From positions 1-64,000 of the forward strand of contig NZ_JALPRJ010000018.1 of the NCBI RefSeq assembly GCF_030464885.1: a DNA stretch of 64,000 bases, written 5' to 3'. Of this stretch, positions 8,602 to 17,738 are shown piece by piece (the stretch's first letter is position 1; every line of letters begins with the position of its first letter). A program made the position numbers and the translations under genes. This DNA comes from Caballeronia sp. SEWSISQ10-4 2 (lineage in GTDB: Bacteria > Pseudomonadota > Gammaproteobacteria > Burkholderiales > Burkholderiaceae). The notes below the pieces were generated by a model. That model did not search any database, was not told where the DNA came from, and saw only the letters and a program-made list of their open reading frames with translations.

Positions 8602-9309
8602 ATGAACAAGCATGCCGTCTACGCGGTCCTTGCGCGTGGGTTGTGGATTGTGGTGGTTGCGGTGGTCGTTGCGTGCACGCCGCTCCAGGTGGTCACGCAT
8701 ACCGTCAGCCAGTCTGAAACGCGCGTGCCGCCGGGTCAGTACGAGCTCGATCCGCACCACTGGAGCATCACGTTCGACGTCGATCACTTCAAGTATTCGC
8801 GCTTCACGATGCGGTTCGATCGCACGACAGCACAACTCGACTGGAGTGAAGGCGGACTCAACAGGAGTTCAGTCGCGACGACCATCGATGCCGCCAGCGT
8901 GGATACCAACGTGCCGCTCCTCGACAAGCTGGTCAAAGGTGCTGATATGTTCGACGTGGCGCGCTATCCGCAGATCCGCTTCGTGAGCACGAGTTTCGAA
9001 CGTACCGGAGACGCGCGCGGCACGTTGACCGGCGATCTGACGATCCGCGGCACCACGCAACCGGTGACGCTCGACGTGACGTTCAACGGCTTCGCACCCG
9101 ATCCGCTGACGAAACGGGATACGCTCGGCTTCTCGGCAGAAGGCCATTTCAGCCGCGGGAGCTTTGGACTATCGACGTGGTTCCCAGCCGTAGGCGATGA
9201 CGTGCACGTGCGGATTCAGGCGGAATTTGTCCGGCCACTCGCAGGACCTAAGCGCGCTGCGGGCGTGCCGGACGTGTCGTTCAATAGCGGATCAAACGGT
9301 CCAGTCTAG
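8602..9309 (+). CDS. YceI-family lipoprotein
   Basis: 235 residues from ATG 8602, with AAGG eight bases upstream; ATG 8593 is possible. The N-terminus is a lipoprotein signal with lipobox VVAC, so the protein should be lipid-anchored. From about residue 45 it shows the YceI lipocalin-like fold: YELDPHHWSITFDVDHFKYS, later VDTNVPLLDKLVKGADMFD, YPQIRFVSTSF and GDLTIRGTTQPVTLDV. YceI proteins bind isoprenoid-type lipids and are often linked to stress. A GGAATA-N15-GTC motif at 8532-8555 is a weaker candidate for the local ECF promoter. Confidence 0.88.
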   Translation: MNKHAVYAVLARGLWIVVVAVVVACTPLQVVTHTVSQSETRVPPGQYELDPHHWSITFDVDHFKYSRFTMRFDRTTAQLDWSEGGLNRSSVATTIDAASVDTNVPLLDKLVKGADMFDVARYPQIRFVSTSFERTGDARGTLTGDLTIRGTTQPVTLDVTFNGFAPDPLTKRDTLGFSAEGHFSRGSFGLSTWFPAVGDDVHVRIQAEFVRPLAGPKRAAGVPDVSFNSGSNGPV

Positions 9310-9456
9310 GGTCATCTTGCCGCTTTCACCTGAGAGCATCGTCGCGAACACGCAGATCCAGCCATCATCCGCAGTCTCAAATCATGGGCTTGCAAGAACG
9401 GCCGGGACAGGTGGTAATCGGGGGCGTAGCTGGACTCGACATTGAGGAGGCTTTCG

Positions 9457-10500
9457 ATGGCTGCAAAGAACAGAGAACGGCCGAGCGGGCAGAAGACGAT
9501 CGCACTCGCACTGCAAGGCGGCGGGATGCACGGAGCGTTCGCCTGGGGCGTGCTCGACCGACTGCTGGAGGACGGCCGGCTTGAAATTGAAGGCGTCAGC
9601 GCGACCAGTGCAGGTGCGATGAATGCCGCCGTGCTGGCCTACGGTTTACTAAAGGGTGATTCCGAAAATGCGCGCCAGGCGCTGCACGACTTCTGGCGCG
9701 CCGTTGCACAATCGGCAGAGAGCTACAACCCCTTCGGCAAGATAGCATGGTTGAAAGGAACCCAGACGTTCGGGCTGGACCACTCGCCCATATACTTACT
9801 GGCGGACATCATTCTTCGCATCTTGTCACCGTACCAATTCAATCCCTGCAACATGAACCCGCTGCGCGAGATATTGGAGCAACACGTCGATTTTGCCGCG
9901 CTGCGCAGACATTGCCCCATACATCTATATCTATGCGCAACTAACGTCGAGACCGGCAGAATACGCATCTTTTCTGGCCAGGATATGTGTATAGAGGCGG
10001 TGCTTGCTTCGGCCTGCCTGCCAACACTGTTCCAGGCGGTAGAGCTCAACGGCGAATATTACTGGGACGGAGGCTATGTTGGTAACCCGGCAATTTTCCC
10101 GTTGATCTATAACTGCAGAACACACGATGTGGTGATTGTCCACATCAATCCGATTGTGCGCCCCGGCGTACCGACCAAAGCGGCCGACATCCTCAACCGC
10201 ATCAACGAAGTGAGTTTCAATTCGTCACTGATGCGTGAGATGCGCGCAATCGCCTTCGTCACGACGCTGATCCAGCAAGGCAAGGTTGAGCTCGGCGAGA
10301 TGAAGGAAATGTTGATCCACTCGATTCGGTCCGACCAGACAATGGCCGCACTCGGTGTGTCGAGCAAGTACAACGCCGACTGGGACTTCCTCTGCTCGTT
10401 GCGTGACAAGGGACGGACCGAGGCCAGAGCATGGCTCGATGAAAATTACGACCACATCGGCCAGCGATCGAGCGTTGACGTCAGGCAGCAGTTTCTTTAG
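9457..10500 (+). CDS. Patatin-like phospholipase
   Basis: 347 residues from ATG 9457, placed after GAGGAG. The oxyanion loop LQGGGMHGAFAWGVLDRLLE lies near residue 20. The nucleophile elbow is SATSAG rather than the usual G-x-S-x-G. The dyad aspartate lies in YYWDGGYVGNP. These mark a Ser-Asp acyl hydrolase acting on membrane lipids or storage polymer. No signal peptide is seen, so it is probably cytoplasmic or secreted by another route. It stands alone, 147 bases after the YceI gene and without a visible ECF motif. Confidence 0.88.
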   Translation: MAAKNRERPSGQKTIALALQGGGMHGAFAWGVLDRLLEDGRLEIEGVSATSAGAMNAAVLAYGLLKGDSENARQALHDFWRAVAQSAESYNPFGKIAWLKGTQTFGLDHSPIYLLADIILRILSPYQFNPCNMNPLREILEQHVDFAALRRHCPIHLYLCATNVETGRIRIFSGQDMCIEAVLASACLPTLFQAVELNGEYYWDGGYVGNPAIFPLIYNCRTHDVVIVHINPIVRPGVPTKAADILNRINEVSFNSSLMREMRAIAFVTTLIQQGKVELGEMKEMLIHSIRSDQTMAALGVSSKYNADWDFLCSLRDKGRTEARAWLDENYDHIGQRSSVDVRQQFL

Positions 10501-10839
10501 GCAAAAGACCGTGATTGAAGGAGTGCGAATGTGCCGTTTTCCATGCGCTTGCCACGCTTGTACATGCGCCGCGCGGAGGCGAAGCCTTGCTCGATGCGCA
10601 AATCGCTATGGAGACCGCTGCGTGCACTTCAACTCGCGTGAGATCCAACCTTAGAACCATCGTCAGGGCAGCGTTATTCCATCCATTTTTTCGGTTCGAA
10701 GCTGGAATAAAATGCGAGCGACTTCGGTAAAGGCCAAGAGAGCATGCCAGCGATCAAGCAGATGGTCCACCTGCAAATTCGCGGTGCATGAACGAAATGC
10801 GCCAACCCGGCGCGAGCCTGAAGACGGGAGAGCACCGCG
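10501..10839. other. Intergenic stretch with a possible ECF promoter variant
   Basis: No gene is supported. GGAATA at 10704-10709 followed after 17 bases by GTAAA (10727-10731) matches the local motif in its first half and spacing. It lies ahead of the decayed sigma-factor copy. Confidence 0.35.
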
Positions 10840-11100
10840 ATGCTCGAGAGCAAGTCCACCAGCAAAGAGAACTCACCCCAGCCGCATATCGAGGCAGCAT
10901 CCGACCTCGCGCACCGGTGGACGCAGGGCGTTAGGGATGCCAAAAATCTGGTCCAGGACACCTTTCTCCGCGAGTCCGTTTCTTCGACGGTTTCCATGGC
11001 GACAATGCGCTCGGATGGATGCTCGCGATTGGGGCGCAACACCTCGTTCACCGAATGGCAACGACGGCGCCAGATGGCCCAGCGCCCCGTAGTTAGACGG
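10840..11100 (+). pseudogene. Decayed ECF sigma-factor copy (region 2 only)
   Basis: The frame from 10840 gives DAKNLVQDTFLRES, matching sigma region 2. After a shift another frame gives RFFDGFHGDNALGWMLAIGA and a third gives FTEWQRRR. The order matches the intact sigma at 256 (VVQEAYLRAFRFFGGF and ARAWLLSIVRNTFYTW). At least two frameshifts are present and region 4 is not found. It is a relic of a second sigma gene. Confidence 0.62.
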
Positions 11101-11236
11101 GTTCCGTCAAGCCGATCACAGAGTTCTGGCGCGAACCACGTCGGATTCGTCGCAACATGTAAGTCATTCGAAACCCAAGTTGTTCGTCGCGCCGATGCGC
11201 TCCCTGTCCAGTACTCGTGTATGCCTGAGGTCGATG

Positions 11237-11446
11237 ATGAAATCGCTGCTGAGTCACCATGAGATCGCCATTCTGTTTCTACTGCTCGATGCGCCCAACC
11301 AGGTCGCGCCTGGTGATCCAGATGCGATCGCTCTTCAAGAAGCGAGCCTCGTCGAAATCGTGTCTACGGCTTTCGACGATGGCAGATTTCGGCTGACGCC
11401 GGCAGGGGCGGAACTACTGCGTCGTCTTGGCATGACAGCGGGTTGA
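11237..11446 (+). CDS. Small hypothetical protein
   Basis: 69 residues from ATG 11237: MKSLLSHHEIAILFLLLDAP, then QVAPGDPDAIALQEASLVEI and a C-terminal DDGRFRLTPAGAELLRRLG. The end resembles the wing of small winged-helix proteins (LTPAGAELL), hinting at a DNA-binding fold, but the protein is short. No clear ribosome site and no conserved neighbour. Coding potential is plausible but unproven. Confidence 0.42.
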   Translation: MKSLLSHHEIAILFLLLDAPNQVAPGDPDAIALQEASLVEIVSTAFDDGRFRLTPAGAELLRRLGMTAG

Positions 11447-11642
11447 AGTACAAATTGGTTCGCGCCGCAAATGGCGGTCGCACGGGTTGTATGCGCCGAT
11501 CGTCGTCGGTCAGAGAGTGAGCTTCTGATGGGTGCACCGCTATCCAGATGGTCATGTTTGGCCGCTCTTACGGGTGCTAGCTCACGTTGCCCTCGACGGC
11601 GCGCTCATCTGCGGGGCTGAGCTAAGAAAAGCGTAAATCCGG

Positions 11643-11674
11643 GGAATATACCGCTGCTCGCGAGAGTTATGTCT
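11643..11674 (+). promoter_or_regulatory. Possible ECF promoter variant (GGAATA-N17-GTTAT)
   Basis: GGAATA (11643-11648), 17 bases, then GTTATGTCT. It lies about 110 bases before the small lipoprotein gene. The -10-like half deviates from GTCTATT. Confidence 0.3.
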
Positions 11675-11784
11675 GTATGGCAGTGCTGAATGTGCGGCGC
11701 TTGCCATATCGACCTTAACCTTCGGGGTGAGCCTTGCGACGGAAGGTGCCGTGCATCCGAACCCCATTCCAGCAGGAGTCTAGA

Positions 11785-11916
11785 ATGAATAAGTCCCGCA
11801 TCCTTTGCGCTCTGTGCGTCGTCTTAACGCTTGCATTTTCGTCGCTGGTAACGGCCTGTTCATCGGAGAGTGGCATGGGTGCGTCCGGCACCAGCAGCAG
11901 TGCAGGCGGCTACTGA
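11785..11916 (+). CDS. Very small lipoprotein
   Basis: 43 residues: MNKSRILCALCVVLTLAFSS followed by LVTACSS, a clear lipobox, then a serine/glycine-rich tail ending GGY. An AGGAG site stands nine bases before ATG 11785. After processing only about 18 residues would remain attached to lipid, as in entericidin-like stress lipoproteins, although no specific family can be assigned. It sits behind a possible ECF promoter variant. Confidence 0.6.
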   Translation: MNKSRILCALCVVLTLAFSSLVTACSSESGMGASGTSSSAGGY

Positions 11917-12460
11917 GCGCCACAGCCAGATTGACTTCCTGGTCCGGCCTGCCGCTCGTCCAATTTTTAAGTGATTCGAGTACTCCGCAGCGTACCTTAT
12001 GGGGGCACCGCGGGATGGCGTACGCGCCAACGTGGGTCGGACCTGCGCAATTTTGGTATCGAGAGTATCGAGCGTGCTCGAGCGGTGAGCTTTTACAGGC
12101 GCGGTCGCTGAATTCCTGCCATGACGCCGACTAGTCTTGACAAAGCGGTCGCCAGCGGCACCCGTTGCGCTGCGATTGCCGCACACCAATGCCGGCGTCA
12201 CCCTGCCGCGCCGTGTACTCTGGACGCCACCGCCGACGGTCGCAGCGTGCTGTTCGAAGCGGATGCGCGCACGCCCGAGAAAAAGCTGGTTGCATGCTCA
12301 CGGTTAGAGGTGCGGACGCTCGGCCGCCACAGCTCATATGGGCGTTGTTGCATAAATCCGTCTGCAGAGAGTCGGGCTGACGTTTACGCGCAACAGTCAG
12401 GACGGTACCGCTGTTAACTTCGTGTCGGACTGCGTAGATTCTCGCCTTTTGGGCGCGAAG

Positions 12461-13954
12461 ATGCGCAAGGACGAACGCAAGACGAGCGAGCCGAAGGGCG
12501 TGTACCGCGTCAGGAATTGGCCGGCATACAACGCGGGCCCGATTGCACGAGGGGATGTGACGATGTGGATCGACGAGGGCGTATTGACGAACACGGCTGC
12601 ATCCGGGGCGCGCAAGCGTGGCCGGCCATGCTTCTATGCAGACGCCGCAATCCAGATGCTGCTTGGGCTCAAGCAGGTTTTCCGCCTGCCGTTGCGAGCG
12701 CTTCAGGGTTTCGCGCAAAGCCAGCGTGACCTCGCTTTCTCCGGTTTGCCGGTGCCCAATTACACAACGATGAACCGCCGCGCGCAGAAGCTGGAGGTGG
12801 TCCTGCCCGCTCTGCGCAACGGTGAGCCCCTGCATCTGGTCGTCGACAGCACCGGCCTCAAGCGGTACGGCGTATGCGCAAGTGAAGAGCCATTTCCTGA
12901 TACTCGCAGGCTGTGTTAAAGCGGACACCCCTACAAACACAGCAGAGGATCTGCTCAATGACAGCAAGACGAACGACCATCCGGCAACTGCCGCTGACCG
13001 AGGTCGTTGATCGCCACACACCCGGCGCGACGCCGGTCAGCATCACCACGCACGAGGGCGGCACTATCTATCACACAGTCCCGCTCGCAGACCCCGATAC
13101 CGGCAGGCGGCGTAGTGACGCATCAAATTCGATCGTGGTTCTGTGACACCACTGAACGGGTCAAGGGCGGGCGAAGCCCGGCGAAGTGAACCCTTGACGC
13201 GCGATGGGTTGACACGCTCTAGCATGGTCGGACGCTCGGCTTTATCGGGCTTCCGACCATGCGAAACCTGTGGCGAAAGATGGACACTCCGACGGTCGTT
13301 CTGTCCACTTTTTGGGCTGATCTGATGGACACTCCGCAGACTGCTGATACCAGCATTTTCAAGGCTCCGGCTGATGTCCATTGTTTTTTTCTTGCGCGTA
13401 ACGGCGAAGGTGAATGGAAGGTGCGCAAGCATGGGTACTCGAAGCGCCGTACCTGGCGCAAGGTGCATCTGGCAATGGATGCGAAGACCGGTCAGATATG
13501 CGCGGCGTTGATGACACATCAGGATGTCGACGACGCCAGCGTGTTGCCCGAACTGCTCGACCAGATTCCGGCTGACGTCCCGCTCGAAATCGTCGGCGGC
13601 GATGGCGCGTACGACACGAAGCAGGCCCATGCGGTGATCGCTGCGCGCGGTGCTCAACCCTCGATTCCGCCGCGCGAAGGCGCGATGCCCTGGCTGGAGA
13701 ACACGCCTGGCGCAGGCTGGCGCGACGAGGCCATCGACGCGATCTCGAAATCCGGTCGCCCGGAATGGAAGAAATACAGTGGCTACCACCGCCGCTCGCT
13801 CGTCGAAAACCTGATGTACCGGCTCAAGACGCTAACGGGAAATCGCCTGTGGGCGCGACGCATCGGCTCGCAGACAACCGAAGTCGCGATCCGCGTGGGC
13901 GTGCTCAACCGCATGATGGCTCTCGCTCGTCCGCACTCCGTTCGCATTGCCTGA
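12461..13954 (+). pseudogene. IS903-type transposase, interrupted
   Basis: The first part, from ATG 12461, reads MRKDERKTSEPKGVYRVRNW and runs to LHLVVDSTGLKRYG. The second part resumes EGEWKVRKHGYSKRRTWRKV at 13406 and continues through DGAYDTKQ to the stop at 13954. Removing the 528-bp insertion and one copy of its 6-bp duplication (ACGGCG) rejoins the frame exactly, giving a 319-residue transposase with DSTGLK and the later DDE residues. So the enzyme was intact before the insertion. Confidence 0.85.
12873..13400. mobile_element. 528-bp nested element without transposase, IS21-like ends
   Basis: Ends TATGCGCAAG (12873-12882) and CTTGCGCGTA (13391-13400) are inverted with one mismatch, and the 6-bp target ACGGCG is duplicated (12867-12872, 13401-13406). 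Inside each end are repeated GGACA boxes in both orientations (for example AAAGCGGACACC near 12916 and ATGGACACTCC near 13324), as in multi-site IS21-type ends. No transposase or helper is encoded. The inner reading frame from 12958 (MTARRTTIRQLPLTEVVDRH) is of unknown meaning. Confidence 0.7.
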
Positions 13955-14017
13955 ATTCAGCATCAAAGGACCACCTTTGCCCTCAAATTCAATTTATGCA
14001 ACAACGCCGCTCATATG

Positions 14018-15344
14018 CTCAAGCGCTCGAACTCCAGGTCGGCTTTTGTCACTGGCCAACCGATCTCGCCTTACCGTATAGGGTGGTTGATCTAGGATCG
14101 ACAGCCATCAATTCAGCCTCTGCGACTGCGCAGCAACCAATACGTTTTGTCACTCAAGGCTGTGGGACAGCGGCCATCACCAGAGCCCGTCATGCTGTAC
14201 ACTGCCATTTCGCATTACTTGACATAAAAGGAATTGCCAATTTTTCGTCTGTAGGAGCAAAGTTGAAATGTCGTACTACGACATTTCAATCTGGCCTCGA
14301 CATCGTCTTTGATCTGGTACGAATCGTAGTCTCCTACGACCTCTCATTAGGTCACGATTCGGTGGGCGTTAGCCGAGGAGGGCGGAGCCCCAGTTTGACC
14401 AATCGCGACATTCGGCCGACAACTTGCTCACGCCGATCTAGTTTCCCCCTCGATCCGGTGGCGTCAACATGGCGTCTTCACGGTAAGCCAAAACCGTATG
14501 CGATGCGCTCACCGCGGCATGGTGCCCAAAACCGGCGGTAGCCTATCCTGCAATACCTCGATTTCAGTGCGCTTTACAACCCCGTCAGTTAAATCCCGTG
14601 AGCAAAAATGTGTTTGCAGAAAAATTGAGCGAGCAGTCCAGTGAAACCGGTGTGTGAACCGAGTGCGAACGCGGTGCAAAGGCGACAGAAAACGTGAAAG
14701 CGCTCGGCGTCTCCTAGTCGCCGGAGGTGCGGATCGTGTCCGTTACCTGTGCGTCGTCCAGCGAGTAGAAAAAGCGTAGCGCGTGAACAAAGGATGCGCT
14801 TCGCGGATAAATAAAATACGTATCTCGGACGAATAGAAAAACAAACACCGAAGCATCGCGGCAGTGTCAGATGTGGACAGGGTGAGGCCACCGGCTACGC
14901 ACCTTGCGCGATATCGTGAAGATGGAAGAATAAACTGGCCGCGTCGCGCGCCAAGAAAATCGACGCGGGGAGGCGTATCGGAATGCGAGGAAGTGACACA
15001 GGGCGCTTTCGGATGCGTCGTGGTCACCCGTCCCGGGAGAGATAACAAAACGAAACAGACCACTTCCCGGACAAGTCGTGGTGCGGGCTGTCCTCGGACT
15101 TGCGCCGCAACAGTTGCTGGGCAGTGTCGTATTCCATACGCAATCCCGGCCGATAGAAATGCGTAAGGGAAAGCCGTTGCATCGCTACGACAGGGCACAA
15201 AAAGTGTGTCGTTCCGATAATGTCCAGTGCGTTCCGTGGTGTTCCGGGAAGCTATTCGCGGCTAAAAAAAGATGGTTGACGCGCGATAAGCGGATTAGCA
15301 AGATGGCTTAAATGCGATGCATTAGCTCGATACCTGAGATTGTG
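14018..15344. other. Long non-coding or relic interval
   Basis: Over 1.3 kb without a supported gene. Frames present lack ribosome sites and family resemblance. The notable feature is the 27-bp palindrome at 14263-14289. The stretch 14580-15340 is less G+C-rich in feel than the flanking genes and may be foreign or eroded IS material. Confidence 0.5.
14263..14289. repeat. Perfect 27-bp palindrome
   Basis: TTGAAATGTCGTA at 14263-14275 and its exact reverse complement at 14277-14289 flank a single C. No adjacent gene explains it as an operator. It may be a leftover operator or part of a lost IS end. Confidence 0.6.
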
Positions 15345-15369
15345 ACGGCCGCGTTTCGGAAGCGTTTGA

Positions 15370-15840
15370 ATGTACCGATCACCGGTTCTGATCCGGGCGG
15401 TAGATCGGGCCGGCCAGACGGTGGATTTCATGCTAAGAGCAAAGCGAGACGTGGCTGCGGCTAAAGCCTTTTTCACCAAGGCCATCAAGCATCAAGACCA
15501 GCCGCCTGAGACGATCACACTGGATGGGTATGCTGCCACGCACCGGGCGGCGGGTGAGATGAAGGCCGATGGCCTGCTGCCTGAGGACACGAAGGTCCGG
15601 ACCTCGAAGTACCTCAACAACCTGATCGAACAGGACCATCGAAACATCAAGTCCAGAACAAACATGATGCTCGGCTTCAAACGGTTCAGGAGTGCCGCGA
15701 CCACGATTTCAGGCATCGAGTTGATGCATCGCATTCGCAAGGGGCAGTTCGACCTCTGCGTTCTCGGACTCAAGGACACCGTAGCGCCCTCCGTTTGGAA
15801 TGCTATCCTCATTCAATCAATAGGGTATCCATATTTATAA
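15370..15840 (+). pseudogene. IS6-family transposase C-terminal fragment
   Basis: About 155 residues matching the IS6/IS26-type catalytic core: [32 protein letters not shown] (second aspartate), [20 protein letters not shown] (catalytic glutamate region) and [20 protein letters not shown]. The N-terminal third with the helix-turn-helix and first aspartate is missing, so it cannot transpose. Confidence 0.8.
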
Positions 15841-15972
15841 GAAGCATCTCAGCCGAACCGGCTATTTGCACCAGAGCGACTAAAGTCGCCTGGGCTCAGC
15901 AAACCGACAGACGACGCTCCGAGCACCCGGCATGGAGCGTTCGTCCGACTTATCCTGTTCAGCGGATGATCG

Positions 15973-16945
15973 TCAGAACTTGTGTCGAATCCCGACGTCG
16001 ACCAGCATCTGGTTCCGGCCTGACGAACCGGACAGATTGATGAAGTTCGCATGCGCGTTGTTTCCCGCCGCGTGCTGGACCATGTACTGCGTGTACACGT
16101 CAGTGCGCTTGGAGAAGGCGTAGTCGAGCGTCGTGCTGATTTGATGCAGCTTGATGTCGCCGATCTGGGTCAGAGCGTAAGCGGCGCCGGCGCTGATGTC
16201 AGGACGGATAAAGTACGTGAACCCAAGATGGCCGTTCCGGAACAGCCCATTCGCGACGTCCGTACCTCGCACGCCCGCATAGAGCGCCTGCGTGTACATG
16301 GCGTAGATGAGTCCTCGGGAGTACGCGTAGCTGGCGCCGACGCCCATCGAACGCAGATAGCTCCCGCCAATCACCACCGTCGCCGTGGGCCGGCCGGTCA
16401 GGCTCGAAATGTCCAGCGTGGTGCCGGCCACCTCCACATAAGCTGCGCCGACGCTCCACGGTCCGCGCGTGTAGTTCACCCCGGCGCTGTACGAGCGGCC
16501 CGTGCCGTTGATATTCCCCGCGAGATTTGAGAACGCGTAAGCGGCGCCGAAGTGCAGCCCATTCCAGTCGGGCGACTGGTATTTCACCGCATTGGCGACG
16601 CGCAAGCTGTTGGCGCGATCGTTCCCGAACGGATGGTCGGCGTAGTTCCCAAGCAGGTAGGTGGAGGTTTCGTATTGGGACAGCGTCGTGCCTAACATGT
16701 CGTACTGCAGGCCCGCGGTCAGCGTGCCCAGCTTCTTGTCGCTCAGGCCCACGAACGCCTGACGGCCGAACAGCGCGCCGCCTTGACCGGCCGCGCCGGT
16801 CTGCGTCGAAAAGCCATTTTCGAGGACGAACACCGCCGACGTGCCGCCACCGAGATCTTCAGTACCTCTGAAGCCCAGCCGGTTGTTCTGGATCGTGCCG
16901 GTCAGCGCCGAGAACTGCGTCTTTCCGCCGGCGTTGCTCAGATAT
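15973..16945 (-). pseudogene. Gram-negative porin, 5'-truncated
   Basis: Homology starts at SNAGGKTQFSALTGTIQNNR and proceeds through LGFRGTEDLGGGTSAVFVLE to the C-terminal VDVGIRHKF, ending in the usual terminal phenylalanine of outer-membrane beta-barrels. The signal peptide and first strand (normally SSVTLYGVLD-like) are missing. Upstream of about 16940 the minus frame is antisense to an aspartoacylase-family fragment. The open frame continues to 16998 only by chance, so export is not expected. Confidence 0.8.
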
Positions 16946-17131
16946 CCGTATCCACTCGGCACGGATGTGCAGGCGGGCGATGTCATCGCTGAAATCATCG
17001 ATCCTGCGACGGCGCGAACGCAGATTCGCGCGCTGCGTCCTGAACGGCTTTACGCCGCTGTGTCGAATCGGCTGGTGCGGCCGAACGACATCGTGATCAA
17101 GATCGCGGCGAATGATTTTGTACGCATTTGA
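16946..17131 (+). pseudogene. C-terminal fragment of succinylglutamate desuccinylase/aspartoacylase-family protein
   Basis: The plus frame reads YPYPLGTDVQAGDVIAEIID then LYAAVSNRLVRPNDIVIKIA to the stop at 17129-17131. This is the biotinyl-like beta-domain that closes zinc-dependent succinylglutamate desuccinylase/aspartoacylase proteins. The catalytic part is absent: its place is taken by the 3' body of a porin gene on the other strand. A deletion or rearrangement joined the two near 16945. Confidence 0.6.
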
Positions 17132-17142
17132 TTGCGGATAGG

Positions 17143-17660
17143 CTCTGTCAAGTTGATGGGCGTACACTGCCTGTGTGGCTCAAGCGTAGTTATCCTTATT
17201 AGATTACTTTCTCGGCTGCGGCAATGACAGTCCAACCATGTCATGCGGCGAAGCGTTCCCGGAGTACCGCACGATAATATGCCGCGTTCATCTGATGTCT
17301 GGGCAACGCGAAGTGCTGTCGGATCGGGCCGAAGCATGATAGAAACGCCTGCGTGCGACGCGCGTCACGAAAGCCGCACATCTGGCGTTCGCGCCTGCGG
17401 GTCGGCTGGTGGCTGTTCTCGGCACGGTTGTTCACGCGTGCAGCCGCTTTGACAAATACGTGCTTCACATGAGCGAGCTCGGGAATGTCAGCCTCCGCCG
17501 CCGGATAGCTGCGCAGCTGGTCAGTAACGATCTTGCGTGGCCCCGGGTTTGAACGCAGCACCCTTCGGAAGAAGCGCTTTGCCGCAGCCTTGTCGCGCCG
17601 CTTTTGCACCAGCACGTCGAGTTCAGCACCATGTTCATCGACATCGACACACACGCTCCT
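17143..17660 (-). pseudogene. IS6-family transposase fragment
   Basis: The minus frame 17654-17241 reads VDEHGAELDVLVQKRRDKAA, then IVTDQLRSYPAAEADIPELA and NNRAENSHQPTRRRERQMCG, the catalytic half of an IS6-family transposase with second aspartate and glutamate. The N-terminal domain is lost near 17660. GGCTCTGTCAAGTTGATGG at 17150-17168 resembles an IS6-type terminal repeat and would mark the surviving end. Confidence 0.75.
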
Positions 17661-17738
17661 GTCTCGGCGACACTCCCTAATCCCGATTGTAGGGAATCGA
17701 TGAAAAAAGCGTCGGAATGCTGATCGGGCGAAAGACGC

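Larger units (their letters stand above)
12332..14017 (+). mobile_element. IS5-family (IS903 group) element, split by a nested insertion
   Basis: Inverted ends GGCGTTGTTGCATAAAT lie at 12341-12357 and, reversed, at 13992-14008. A perfect 9-bp direct repeat GCTCATATG flanks them (12332-12340 and 14009-14017), as expected for the IS903 group. The transposase is interrupted by the element at 12873-13400. Without that element the IS would be about 1.13 kb. Confidence 0.9.

Noticed and set aside
12131-13021. 296-codon minus-strand frame
   Set aside because: Lies opposite the IS903-type transposase and crosses the IS border at 12341 and the nested-element border; no family resemblance.
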